NCBI RefSeq assembly: GCF_958295425.1
Contig: NC_081136.1
Span: forward strand, 6,383,594 to 6,447,593
Length of the DNA stretch: 64,000 nt
Source: Solea solea
Lineage: Eukaryota > Chordata > Actinopteri > Pleuronectiformes > Soleidae
Direction: 5' to 3'
The translations under genes and the position numbers were made by a program. Within the stretch, counting starts at the first letter, position 1; every line of letters begins with the position of its first letter. Positions 24,850-36,121 of this stretch are shown piece after piece. The notes under the pieces were generated by a model. That model was given only the letters and a program-made list of their open reading frames with translations. It ran no database searches and was not told the origin of the DNA.

Positions 24850-26400
24850 CTGGAAGAGAGGGAGAAGAGTCAAAGAAGGAAGAAAATGCAACATCATGGA
24901 TGCTAATTGCCATAAAACACATCAACAAACAAACAAACACATTTTGAGCTGCCGAAAGATGATAAACAAGGTCTGATTGATTGGTTTGGGATGAGAAACA
25001 TGTCAGATGGATTTATTGGACAGTTAGGACTGAGCAAAAGGACTTGCATACGCATTAAATTTGGTCATTTGTTATATCGCATGCTTATACCGAAGAGGCA
25101 AAATAGCATTTAATAGCAACAACAATTTTGGTGGAAGGCCATTAAATTTTATGATCGACTACGTACAGAAGGCTGAAAATGTCTCCAGGGCTTGAAACCC
25201 ACAGACTCGGCTCAGCGCCACAGGCTTGTTTCATTGCAATTTGATGAATTCAGAAAAACCCCAGTCCTTCAGCAGTTTCACAACATAAACCTGCCCTTGT
25301 TCTGCTGCTGTATACTAAGAAACCCTCCCTTCACAAAGTAGGAATCAGACGGAGGCAGAAATATAATGTCAACGACGTCTAAATATATCCAGCACTGTAT
25401 CCCTCTGATCAAAAACAGTGATATGATTGGTACATTTAAATATACATTAGCGTGTCCAAAGTACAAAGATTGCCTTTAAGCTTTTAAATTAATCTTGTAA
25501 AAGCAATGCGGGGCTATTTGTTTAGCTGCCGCGTGCACGTCTCTCTGTTATTCAGATTAGAAATTGAAGCTGGCTCGGAGGATGAAAAGATTTACAATTT
25601 AAATGTAATGAAGCCTTTTGGGTGGAGAAAAGGTGGAGGGGGAGAGAGGACTGGCAGTGAAAGGGAGCGTGGATGTATCTGTTGGGCGTCTTGTTTTGAT
25701 CGCAGCAGGGTCGGCTCTCTGAATGCCACGGAGGGGAGAGTCTGCCGCTGTGCTGTTCCAATACGACACTCTTTTGATCAGGCTCTCGCTTTAGAATACA
25801 GAGACATCGTCAACAATGAGCAGGGAGATGTCAGTCTGCCGGGGGTTTAGGGATATTTTCAAGGAGCACAAATGGGATATGACTTGTTTTCAAAGGACAT
25901 TCTTTACTTTGAATAGTGAGCAGTGCACTCACCCCCCCACCACCACCACCACCACCACCACCACCACCACCACCATTAAACAGATGCCAACGCATGCTCA
26001 ACTGTGACTCATAAACACACACACACAAAGACATGGAGAAAGACAAGAACACAAAAGAGACGCAAACAATAAACACTTCCCCGTTCCATTCACCATGACA
26101 ACCTGATCTCTATTTCTCAGAAGAAGCACCTTCTTAAACGATCCGTCGGTACAAAGGTGCAGTTGAACTCGTAGGCTTCACATTAAAACAGCCATTTTCT
26201 CGGAAACCGTCGCCTGCTTCATCTCCCCATTTCTGTCCACTCTGCCATATGGACGAGATTCCTTGGTGATATCAAAGACCTTAACGGTTTTATAAATGCT
26301 AATTGCGAAGGAAACTCTGTCGGAATAAAGCAAAGAGGCAAAACAGCAGCTTGATATGCATAAATGGGTGAAGAACAGAGGAGGATGGGACGTTTTTTTT
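24850..26400. promoter_or_regulatory. Candidate conserved non-coding (enhancer-like) block
   Basis: About 1.5 kb with no recognisable transposon except one (CAC)n tract. It is AT-rich and carries many developmental-factor core words: ATGCTAATTGCC, TTTAATTA-like runs, GATATCAAAGACCTT (TCF/LEF-like), GCTAATTGCG and GATATGCATAAATG (POU-like). Such clean, motif-dense stretches are typical of vertebrate regulatory deserts. There is no coding signal. The call is inference; it needs cross-species alignment. Confidence 0.3.
25938..25975 (+). repeat. (CAC)n microsatellite
   Basis: About 12 copies of CAC/CCA preceded by a C-run. It creates poly-Thr and poly-Gly open frames on the two strands that are not genes. 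Confidence 0.95.
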
Positions 26401-27017
26401 ATTCCTATGGGACAACGTGGCTCCTCTGCTAAGTTAAGGACCTTGAACGATGTCTTTTGTTGAGTTTATGTAGATGATGTGTACAGATGTCGTAACATCT
26501 AAACACCATGTGTAGGCCCTGGGAAGTCGAGCAACAGAGGTTACAGAAGGCATTACAGTTGGAGTTTGTGTGACAGAAAAGAAGTCAATAGCAATTAAGT
26601 ATTGTTAACTAACCGTTATTTAAGAATTGCCATTAGGGATAAGCCATTAAGATATTCAACCTTGGTTTTGGTCAAAATCACTGCCTCACTTATGGGGGAG
26701 GGCGGAAAGAAAAATAATAAAACAAATACCATCCAAAAAAAACCTAAATATCACATAAATGTACCACCAACGTCCAAGGCTGATGGGCTCCGATGAATGA
26801 TTAACTGCATGCTTACGTTCCACTTTTACAAGATTGGAAAAAGTGCTCTGGTGCAAACAAAGACAAACCGACTTCTGAAGAAAAAAATAAACAAAAATGT
26901 AGTTCCACTCGCCGGGCTGTTCACAACCTCGTTACATAACCTTCAGAGAAACAGAAAAGTGTTTGCCCAATGGTAAAAGCAAAGAATAGTGTTAGAACTG
27001 AGTGAAGACAGCCCCCA
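26401..27017. other. Unique non-coding sequence
   Basis: AT-rich, no recognised feature. Confidence 0.4.
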
Positions 27018-27098
27018 GTCTCCCCACAACAAGCCATTTAACCATCTCAATGACTCCAAAGCTGTGAAATGGGGGGTAAAAATCCTGCATAGTTCCAC
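27018..27098 (+). repeat. Family H repeat, longest copy
   Basis: CTCCCCACAACAAG, then a 48-base middle, then ATCCTGCATAGTTCCAC. The copy near 62.4 kb has both end words with the middle deleted, and the copy near 20.2 kb keeps the 3' part. A common teleost dispersed repeat by memory; its class is unknown to me. Confidence 0.55.
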
Positions 27099-27639
27099 AT
27101 GTAAGTACATATGTACACTGTCAAACCTGATATGTGCTGTTAGGTTTTATAGTGCACATAAATGTATCTGAGTTTATCATGAATCAAGCGTGCTAGACCA
27201 GTGCTAACAGAGAGCGTGAGTCCAAACCAAACGGCTGTCTGTGAAGACAGCGAACATTCCCAGGACCCAAGAGGAACAGAAGGCAGAACATGCATTTCCC
27301 TTTTCCACGGAGCTGGCCAACTTCTCTGAGCTGTCACACATTGTCCTTCCCCGCTATGAAGTCCCCCAGACTTAAAATTCAGAAACATTTGGCATGCATA
27401 TGGATTTGAATTTTCACATGGCCGACACTGGCTCTCGCTGATAATCCTGTCATGTCTCATTTGGGCTGAGTAATAGCAACGGCGGCTCAGTGAGAACCCG
27501 GAAGCAGGGATCAGAGAGCATGAGCACTCAACAGATGTAAAAAGGACTGTAACTCTTTTCAAATGTCTTGTTTTTGGCCTCGTCCGCATCACTGCAGACG
27601 CTCCAGCGCTGTGTCCTAATCCAAGCCACATTTTTGCAT
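27099..27639. other. Unique non-coding sequence
   Basis: Holds a 163-codon minus-strand open frame with no recognisable domain, treated as chance. Confidence 0.4.
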
Positions 27640-27935
27640 TGTACTGTTTGAAAATGAAATTGAGACTAAGCTCTCAAAGCTCCTCTCTGTGACGGGGGAA
27701 ATTGATTGCCATTGGTATTGTGTGGCAGGTATTCAACTGTAGAATGCAGAATTGTGGAGGAAGGGGGAAAAAAAAGAAAAAGAGAATGATGTGAATGCTG
27801 GCCCTTGTTAGAGCAAACTGAGGTGGAGGTAATTACGGCTGGCTTCTCCTTCCACAGAATGGATTAGATAAAGATTGATACGGTAATAGTGCTTTCATTT
27901 CAATTTCATTACGGCAGCCTTTGTCTGCGTGTGTG
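27640..27935. promoter_or_regulatory. Candidate conserved non-coding element
   Basis: Low-repeat sequence with GAAATTGATTGCCATTGG, GGTAATTACGGCTGG and GATTAGATAAAGATTGATAC (homeodomain- and GATA-like words). Texture only; conservation is untested. Confidence 0.25.
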
Positions 27936-28339
27936 TGTGTCTGAAAATGATTTTGTGTATGAATGGAGTGATGTGGGGAATGGGCGTGTGCGCTGGGGAG
28001 CGCGCCTCAGTAAGTGGTTTGACGGCGAGGCGGCCGAGGATCTGTCACGGCGATGAAATGAGGTGAGACGAGAGATGGAGGCAGCGTCGTTTTTGGCTGG
28101 AAGTCTGTGAGAAACCAATAAGACTGTCGGAGTCTGCGGCGGAGAGCTGGACGTGAGTTGACGGCTCTTTTGAGTCGCATTGGGAGTGGAGGTTGAGGTT
28201 TATCAGCAGTTTATCTACAGAGATGTCCTCTATGATCTTATTTTATATGACTGTACTTAGTCAGAAACACTTTTAAGAGATGGTCCTGGTTTTTTTTTTG
28301 TGGTTGGATGAGGTGGTATGGCCACTTGCTCTCACTTGA
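27936..28339. other. CpG-richer unique sequence
   Basis: The interval 27,985-28,180 has raised CpG (GGGGAGCGCGCCTC, GACGGCGAGGCGGCCGAGG). No paired exon or promoter could be supported. Confidence 0.35.
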
Positions 28340-28760
28340 AAACATGGCTGCCAGCAGTGACACCTGTTTACCATATCTCAAGAACATATTTGCCTCTGTG
28401 TTTTGCTGTTTCACACTCTTTTCCAACTGGAAGTGGAAGTTTCTAACCTGCTCACTCCCCTGCACCAAAGTCCATAGAGAAAAGCAACTTTTTTTGGCCT
28501 GTGGTCGACAACGGAAGCTGTCGTCTCTCGTTTACCTGGTTTGGTAAATTTCTGTGTCACTTAGGTCAAATTGAACAGAAATATTTCAAACATGTCAGTC
28601 ACAGAGTCACACATTTAAAATCACGAGTCGAGGCAGCAGTGGATTAAACACCCCTGTGTGCTTTGAGGTAGAAATCCATGATTTCCTGCCTGGGCTTTAG
28701 TGTGGTGAGTGACTGGTGTACAAAGTAACACAAACTTCAGTTTCGAGTCAGAAAACGCTG
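28340..28760. mobile_element. Head-to-head inverted repeat of dispersed family G
   Basis: The left arm contains CTGCTCACTCCCCTGCACCA and CCATAGAGAAAAGCA. These are the reverse complement of GCTTTTCTCTATGGAGTTTG and GGGGGAGTGAGCGG in the 56.9-kb copy. The right arm, in direct orientation, contains GGCAGCAGTGGAT and TACAAAGTAACACAAACTTC, also present at 56.9 kb. So two family G copies face each other about 150 bp apart. It is non-coding and may be a palindromic MITE or a paired insertion. Confidence 0.5.
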
Positions 28761-29550
28761 GAAATAAAGTGACAAACATATTCTTAAGGTAGTTTAGACT
28801 TAAGAAGGCACTTAGATAACCCTTGTTTTTCCTTGTGTCACGTGTTTTTGCAGCAATTGCGAAGTTGCTGTTTGACAATCTGCTCGTCTTTTATTTGTTT
28901 GTATTGTTGCTGCATTTTCGCAACGAGAAAGTTCTTGTTTATGCCTTCATGTGTTCACTGGTGTCTTTATGATTGATAAACAAGACAATAAACAAAGTTG
29001 TTTTGGCGCCATTCCCTGAATGTGCCATATCACCATTTAAAATAACACACTGTTATTGAATTGGTACATGCATTAGCTGATAGGCAAAATTAAGGTATTG
29101 AAACAAAGGGGGTGAACAAAAAATGATATTTGAACATCTCTAACTGTAAAGCTGTGTAATGTCCCACATTACACTGATTACCAAATGCTAAATGGCTCCA
29201 TTTTCATCCGAGTTCATTTAGTCGATAGCATCGCCCCACTTCATCCATTTCATCTGAATGACAATCTATTTAAGAAGTAAAAAAAAAAAAAGTACTGCAT
29301 GTAATCAAGCTTGCCATTTAAATGCTCGGCCCAGTGCTTAAACGCTTGGTACGCACTTTTAATGATTGTGTGGAAGCAGCAGCTGCGTCTCAGGCCGCTC
29401 GTGCCTTTGAGTCGATCACTTCTCGTCAGCGGGATACTTCAGGGGAACGCCGTGGCCTCTCAGGAGACCTTTTTTGTCCCGGGGAATACAACGACACGGA
29501 AAATGCTTAAAGTGAATTGCTAGATTAAACAATGAGACAAATAAACCCTC
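28761..29550. other. Unique non-coding sequence
   Basis: No gene recognised. A 14-base A-run lies near 29,279. Confidence 0.4.
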
Positions 29551-30058
29551 CAGAACCATGATTCTCAAACTGTGGTACTTGTAGGTGAGTTTCCCATTGT
29601 GCCACCTGGAGGAAAATCATAAATACTGGGTATGTGATCGTTGAAAATGATCTAATTTCACTATACCCGTGTCTGGAGTAAATGTGAGGAAGAGGAGGAT
29701 GATGAGAGAGCAAATTATCTGGGGTCTGCCCCACACTAGAGAACAGATTTCGGGTCCCGATCTGGTCCTTCCGACAATTGGTGTCTAACGATAGTGTGAG
29801 GGGTTAACATACACGATTTTACCATCATCCGACACATCAGAGTCTTCCCAACTTATTCGTAGTCTCCCAAGTTTTTAAAACCAAGTCAGATTTCAAAAGC
29901 AGACTTTATTGAGAATAAATCCTGCCTCCTGTGAAACGACTGCAGCTGACTTTGCTCGGCCTATTTGCGCCACTATAATTTAACGTTGGCGATAATGGTG
30001 TTACTTTGAGGGCTCTATATTTTCTCAGGTGGCACTTGGTGTAAAAAGTTGGAGGATG
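29551..30058 (+). mobile_element. hAT-like MITE (family J), long copy
   Basis: The left end is CAGAACCATGATTCTCAAAC followed by TGTGGTACTTGTAGG. The right end is ATATTTTCTCAGGTGGCACT followed by TGGTGTAAAAAG, shared with the fragment at 8-58. The two ends match known teleost elements that begin CAGTGGTTCTCAAA. The interior (about 29,700-29,990) may be an unrelated insertion. Non-coding. Confidence 0.5.
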
Positions 30059-30084
30059 CCTCCTAACTCCTCTAGTCTGCGTGA

Positions 30085-30285
30085 TGAAATGTCCTCGAGA
30101 AAGGACATCGATTCCTAAATTGCTCCTGCCGACTGGACCGTGCGTGTGCGAATGATGTGTGATAGGAAATATTGGCACCTGTGCAGTAAACGCTAGGTGT
30201 GAATGGCAAGAATGTGGTGTAAAGTGCTTTGAGTGCTCGTCAAAACTGGAAAAAGTGCCATAAAAATGCAGCGCACTGGGACATT
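30085..30285 (+). mobile_element. tRNA-derived SINE, 3' portion
   Basis: CCTAAATTGCTCCTGCCGAC, then ATATTGGCACCTGTGCAG, AGGTGTGAATGGCAAGAATG and AAAGTGCTTTGAGTGCTCGT, closing with AAAGTGCCATAAAAATGCAG. This is the body and tail of the same SINE type as at 13.16 kb. The 5' head is missing. It directly follows the family J MITE. Confidence 0.65.
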
Positions 30286-31115
30286 TTCCCCATATTTAAG
30301 AACCACCACAAGAACTAATACTTAAAAAAAGCATATGTGATGTTTAATGTGTGGTAGAAAATAGTGCTGCCTATCTAGATGCTTTTTAAAGAGTATATAA
30401 TGTGACCCAGTTAAAGTCTGAATAAAGTATGTGGCTCTCCTGGCTGCAGTTATTGTATTTACGAGCGGAAATGTCAGGACATCAGTGCAACACAGGGGCC
30501 TTGTTTACTTTTATTTTCAATTACCTACAGTGCTTAATTGCTGCCACATTTATTCCAGGTAGTTTGTGTTCAAACTTCACCTGCAGATCACTGCACACAG
30601 TCGCAGATTCATTTGCTGCTGCTTGCACTTAATCAAGTCACTTTCCGTGATTTTTCAGCAGTGAAAGCGAGTCTTCGTTCTTTAGGCCGCGGCTCAGCGA
30701 TTCCTTCGTGTCACAGATTCAGCCGGGCTTGTAAATGCTCCTGTTTGTTGTTAATAAAAGTACACAACTGTATCTTGGCGTGGGAGAAAGAAACTTTTCC
30801 CACATATTATTTTGAATGTGCCTGAAGGGGCCACGCAGTCACAGAGCTGCTGTCAGAGACACATTAGTGTTTGAGGGGGCGGCAGCGAGCGGAGTATGGA
30901 GTAGAAGTACTTCCAAATCAATAGTTGTCAAGTTTTAATTAAAAATTACAATGACTTGTCACCGCGATGCTTTATTGGCCAGTTCACCATGGTGAATGTG
31001 ACATGTTTAATGTTTAATCAAGTCTTTAAACTTTTTAATACAAACAAATGTCTGCTATTGTACATGATAGATTAAGCCAATCCTTTCACGATTCTCTTTG
31101 CGTTATTTTTTTGTG
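30286..31115. other. Unique non-coding sequence
   Basis: No gene recognised. The interval 30,920-31,020 (TTTTAATTAAAAATTACAAT) is CNE-like by texture. Confidence 0.4.
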
Positions 31116-31190
31116 CGACGGTAGTACGAGTTGTCTTTCAACTGGAAGGTTGTGAGTTCAATTCCCAGCTCTGCTAGGGTCTTTGGGCAA
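31116..31190 (+). mobile_element. SINE head fragment
   Basis: CTTTCAACTGGAAGGTTGTG, then a B box GAGTTCAATTCCCAGC and GTCTTTGGGCAAAAAATATG. The A box is degraded. It shares TTCAACTGGAAG with the nested SINE at 16.2 kb. Confidence 0.55.
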
Positions 31191-31208
31191 AAAATATGGC
31201 GTGTGTCT

Positions 31209-31330
31209 ACTGAGTGGTATGTGTGTATTTTTTCTGTTTCCATTAGGAATAGTACCAAAATGATCATCCCCAACCATTCCATGTTTTTGGTACCCTTTCC
31301 TTTGTGGAGCCAGAGCAATGGTACGGTGTC
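31209..31330 (+). mobile_element. MITE family A, copy 3 (partial)
   Basis: GTTTCCATTAGGAATAGTAC, CATCCCCAACCATTCCATG and GAGCAATGGTACGGT match copy 1 in the same order. The right half is missing. Confidence 0.65.
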
Positions 31331-31695
31331 GCACTGGTGGAGGCAACTGCATAGTATACAGTTGGATTATGACTAAAAATCAAGAAACACCCATGAAAAG
31401 TTTTTGAAGTTTAGAAGAATTAAAACTCTGATCTTTCGCAGATGGTTTCAATCAAGATTAAGATTATGGAAGTGTTTGCTCCCTTTTGAAAACGTCTGCT
31501 CAACCAATAGAAAGTAAGAAAGTAAATCTAGCGTTACCTAAACCACTGCCTGACAAGTGCCTGCACGTGTTAGAGCTGCTGCTGTTCCTGCACCAGGCAG
31601 CTCCAAGTCTCCTGGATGCAGTCTGGGTGAAGTTTAAAGACACACATAACTAACCAAAATACAGGGGGCGACAGAGGTTCCACATTGGAGCTTTA
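31331..31695. other. Unique non-coding sequence
   Basis: No feature recognised. Confidence 0.4.
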
Positions 31696-31741
31696 AATAA
31701 TAATACTATATTAATAATAATATTAATAATACTAATACTAA
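31696..31741. repeat. AAT-rich simple repeat
   Basis: Imperfect AATAAT/ATTAAT units. Confidence 0.7.
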
Positions 31742-31828
31742 CATTTACATTTCTTTTTGTTTAAATGGTTGAAGTGTTCTGTCTAGCAGCTTCTATTGTA
31801 ATATATAACAAGGAGGACAGTCTTGGGG

Positions 31829-31831
31829 CAC

Positions 31832-31865
<34 letters not shown>
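31829..31865. repeat. (CA)n microsatellite
   Basis: An interrupted CA tract with a CCCACCC break, then about 13 pure CA units. Confidence 0.95.
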
Positions 31866-33488
31866 TGCAGATATGTGTTTTCCACTCTCCTTAATGATTC
31901 ACTAAAGCAGTTCCCAGAAATCACTTACATGTTGAGACTGAATCGTATTATCATTCTCTGGTGGATGTGCTGATTATTAGTGTGTGTGTATAACGGAGTC
32001 GAGTGGAGTACTCGTCTCTTATGTAAATCCAAGTCCAGTCCAGTGTCGCCGCTCGTCAGAACAGGGGCCTCATTAGTGGAGAAGGAGCAGATGTAACCTG
32101 ACGTGTGAAACAGTGAGGCCATTTGTACTGGCTGCACCAGAGAGAATTAAAACCCCCACTGATGCGTACGACTGCACAATTAATCGCAAAATAACTGAAG
32201 TGGCTATACGAGTTCAGTGTCTAAATCAAAAGACTTTGCTTGTATTTGATTAAGGTACAAATTGTGACTGTTGAACAAAATGTTGACTCTTTAAATCCAT
32301 AGAAATGTCCATTTATTGTAAATTTGAGGTTGCTGACCACCTCGTTTTGGTCGTGTTTAAATGACACATGGTGGCTTATAGAGAGCTTTAAGTGAGAGAT
32401 GCGTATACTGTATGACGGCTATGACTTTGGGGGTGAACCTCTTTGAAGCATCAGAGTAAGGAAGGAATTATCCGGCATGCCTTTTGTTTTTTAATTTTAT
32501 TGTGTGTATTTGTTCTTAATGGATCACGAAATTGTCGTTTGCTGCAACAATAATTCCCATGATTCCATTAGTGAAGTAATAGCTATAAGATCCAGAAGAT
32601 TTTCTGAAACTTGTTCATCAAAATGTAAAAATCCCAGTTGCTATGTAAAACTGTTAACGTTTTTAATCACAAATACTCCCACTCTAACTAACCACAGATC
32701 TAATCCACCTTTCACAAGTTCCATGTCTTACAAGTATAGCGCTGCAAAAACACTCACTCCAGTCATGTCTCACCGCTTTTATCTCTGCTGTGAACACACT
32801 CAAGCCTGTTTGACACGTCGAGAAGCTGAAGCTCTGAAGCCAAACACAGACATTCCCCTCACAAAGACCAGTCCTGTGTGTGTGTGTGTCATGTGTGTGT
32901 TTAATTAGCACGCAGCACCTGCCTCCATTACAAGGCAATTAGACTCCACATCACATCCACGCACACATTAGAGGGGAGCTTTTGGGTTGGCCGTCTCGGT
33001 GTCTTTCGGCGTGTTGTCGTCGCCTGTGCAGCTACAGAGTGTAATTGCTGTGTGTTTGTGCCAGTGCTGCTCTGTTTACTCCACTTTGAATCAGACCTTT
33101 CCACTCCTTTCACCGCCCTCCCCTTTTCTTCTTCCTCTCACGCTCATGTTTTGCTTTCACCTGTTTTTCCTTCGCCCAGCTGCTTTCAAAGTAAGAATGT
33201 GCAGTGAATTATCATAATGCATCCACACCGAGTCGAGTAAAGAAAAGCGAGCCATTTAATAAACTGAGAGAGAGAGAGACGCGCATACGTTTGTGAACAG
33301 TAATTCTCCTTGTTCAGCAGGTGGTCCAGATGTTCGCTCTGTTCTTGGTGTGTTGATTCAGTTGACATTCAGAGTCTGTGCGAGGATAGTAACAGACTTA
33401 AATACGAGACGTTTGTTTCTACAGCCGCCGCAAATACAGAGTGTAAGAGAACACAGAGAACACAGTGTGAGGTGTAATTACTGTCAAA
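31866..33488. other. Unique non-coding sequence
   Basis: No gene recognised. The 134-codon open frame at 32,504-32,908 has no recognisable domain. A short (TG)n run lies near 32,876. The interval 32,915-32,975 is CNE-like. Confidence 0.4.
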
Positions 33489-33690
33489 CGACTAGGACTG
33501 CAACGATGAGATGGATTACTATACTATTACTATGGGTTTTTTAGTTTTTCAACAATTAAAACAAGCTTTCTAATTTTTCCGCGTCTTAAATGTGGAGATT
33601 TTCTGGTTTCTTTTGCTCCATGGAAACAAAGAAATCACTAAAACTGAACCATTTTGATCAAACTGTTTTCTTAATTGTGATTAAAAGCAG
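33489..33690 (-). repeat. Teleost dispersed repeat family F, minus-strand copy
   Basis: AGGACTGCAACGATGAGATG at the reversed terminus, then GTCTTAAATGTGGAGATTTT and CTGGTTTCTTTTGCTCC, complements of the 6.2-kb copy. Confidence 0.6.
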
Positions 33691-34008
33691 TTTTCATGTC
33701 CATATGAATGATGTGAAGCAACTTTGACAAGTGTATCTTGATTTAGAATCAAATGAATGCAAAGAAAGTCACTTTAGGAACAACTTTTACTTTTATTTCT
33801 ACTTCTTTCGGCTTCACAGCGGATCATCTTCCTCATCTTGTCCATCCTGTCCCTTCCTTTTAAACCGTCTGTCCTCATGTCCTCCTTCACAACATCTATC
33901 TATGTATGAACCTTCCTGTGGCGGTTGCTTGTCTTTGAAACGGAGGAAGCTCATTTGAGGCCCAGCTATTTATACATACATTCTTACATAAATTCTGCAA
34001 GCAAACAA
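33691..34008. other. Unique non-coding sequence
   Basis: No feature recognised. Confidence 0.4.
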
Positions 34009-34340
34009 CTAGAACAAGGAATAATTATGTAAAACTGAAATGCTATAATAGTGTCTATGTACAAAATCCACACAGGACTGGGGCAGAAAAAGGCTCTGCT
34101 GTATGTTTCTGCTGTCAATCAAAAACTGGTTCCACCTTTTCAGACAGTTCCTCCAATTATTACATGATTGGAGGAACTGTCCAGCTGAAGCCCAGCCTCC
34201 AAGCCCCTCCCACTGCGTCATTGACTCCCAGAGAAGCTGAGCTTCCGTGGAAGTGACTAACGCCTTTGTCCAATCACCGTCGAGTTCACCGCAGTGAAAA
34301 AAAAAACTATTCTCGTGTAACAGAGAACTTAAGGCCATCC
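34009..34340. repeat. Suspected dispersed repeat with a central hairpin
   Basis: The block around AGCCCAGCCTCCAAGCCCCT, CATTGACTCCCAGAGAAGCT and AAACTGGTTCCACCTTTTCA resembles a teleost dispersed repeat I know but cannot name. Open in one minus-strand frame of 109 codons, with no known domain. Single copy in the window. Confidence 0.35.
34143..34181. other. Perfect 15-bp hairpin
   Basis: GACAGTTCCTCCAAT, a 9-base loop, then ATTGGAGGAACTGTC. The arms pair without mismatch. It lies inside the suspected repeat and may be a short palindrome of that element; no miRNA is recognised. Confidence 0.85.
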
Positions 34341-35039
34341 GTCATCCGTGATAAACGGCTGATTCTCAACGAATAAGCGACACGTTCTCGCGTTCTAGCG
34401 CACGTTTAGTCCTTAAACATAAATACAAAACAGTACATATTTGATGACCTTTTTAGAGGGAGCTGAGCCTCCCATGCTGTCTTCTCTGTGGTCTTCCTCT
34501 TTTCCTCCTGCCCGGCAGCTCAATCTCCAACATCCTTTGTCCGGGTTAATCACTCTCCCTCCTCCGCACGTGACCAAACCATCTCAACCTCCACTCTCAC
34601 CCTCTTACTGAGCTGTCCCTCGAATGTGCTCATTTCTAATCCTGTCCAAACTGTCCACTCCCAGCTAAAGGCTCAGCATCTAAAGAAGTACATTAGTGTT
34701 TGACTCCAGACAACAGCATTCGCACCAGTTCAGTTGGCTTCTCTGTGTCACACAGGCAGCGTTAACATGTGTAAACATGTCTAAACTGATACAGGCGGAG
34801 ATTCTGTGACTATTATTTTCCTTTCATGTTATTGGAATCGAACAGAATGTGGGATCGAGCACAAAAGAGCGACACGGACCCTCATGTGAGTGTAAACGTG
34901 CGTGAGCAGAATACATAAACGTCGTCTTTAGAGAAAACATAATGAAAATTGACGTGCAATCAAATGTTGACAAAGACATATGGAAGGTTTTGAAATGAAA
35001 TAAAATTGGGCACTTACATTTTGGAAAATGAAGGAGAAT
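34341..35039. other. Unique non-coding sequence
   Basis: No feature recognised. Confidence 0.4.
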
Positions 35040-35200
35040 TTCTTAATAAAGAACACTATTTTTTTTTTTCATTAATCTAATGCTGGTACTCACACAGTGG
35101 GGGAAAGGCCATTATTGTGAATATACAGGCATTGTAATGGTCCTTGATGTCGAGGGAAATTATTTTAATGGCGGCATATTTCAAAAGATCTGACAAAAGG
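35040..35200. promoter_or_regulatory. Candidate conserved non-coding element
   Basis: CATTAATCTAATGCTGG, GGCCATTATTGTGAATATAC and GAAATTATTTTAATGGCGGC sit in repeat-free sequence. Enhancer-like texture only. Confidence 0.25.
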
Positions 35201-36026
35201 ACTGAAAAAAAGTGGAAAATCGTGCTTTGAATTCTCCGATCTTCATTAACTGCCCCCAACCCACACACACACGCACATACATACACACACTGACTCTCAG
35301 TAATGCAGTAAAAAACACCTTTTTCCCGATACGCCTCTCCAGCAAAGAAGCTCTCCACATGTTGCCTTCCCATCCCTGCTCATCTATTATTAGTTTGGCA
35401 TCAGTTGAGCAGCAGAATGGATGAACCCACTCTGCCTGCTCTAACCTCCTAGGGTGAATTCATGGGCAAATACCCATTTCTTTCCCCCTATTCCATCCAT
35501 ATTTTTTGAAGAACTGTTCCACTGCGGGATATGTTGTTCTCTTGTATTTCGCCGAGTTCTCTGTACGACAACAGAGAAGTGGAATGCTGTAGAAGGACTA
35601 GTATTCTTTTATGCTTGTGTTTATTCTTATTTTTCCAGCTCACTTTGTTAAGCACAGGTTAATCCAGGGAGCTTTTTTTCTCAAGTGGAAACTTGTCTGA
35701 CCCTCAAGTGTCCTTGCACTGAAAAGATTTTCTATGGAATTAGCTTTGTGTCACTATTTTCAAACGGCACTTTTCTGCGACGCAAGCGACACTTTATGAA
35801 ACAAAAATGAACCACGTAATCAAAAATACACAAATTGCAAATAAAATATGGGTTTAATTGTTCAAAAATATTGTATTTGTTTGAAAATACACTTTTTGTT
35901 TGCGATGATCGGAATTTTTTGCGTTCGCGTTCCCTCACTCATTCTTTGCGCCGTGGTTTTTTGTTTGCGATTCTTATCATGGGCGGGCCTTAGGAGCATG
36001 GTGCAAAGAAGAAAGTGAGGGAGTGC

Positions 36027-36031
<5 letters not shown>
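35201..36031. other. Unique non-coding sequence
   Basis: No gene recognised. Confidence 0.4.

Positions 36032-36118
<87 letters not shown>
36032..36118. repeat. (AT)n microsatellite, 87 bp
   Basis: An uninterrupted alternating TA/AT tract of about 43 units. Self-complementary along its whole length. It creates a false Ile-Tyr repeat open frame on the minus strand. Confidence 0.98.

Positions 36119-36121
<3 letters not shown>

Noticed and set aside
25816..26076. Poly-Thr and poly-Gly open frames
   Set aside because: Produced by the (CAC)n microsatellite on the two strands.
27140..27631. 163-codon minus-strand open frame
   Set aside because: No recognisable domain, no simple start context and no supporting neighbours. 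Length is compatible with chance in 64 kb read in six frames.
32504..32908. 134-codon plus-strand open frame
   Set aside because: No domain or composition signal; ends in a GT microsatellite.
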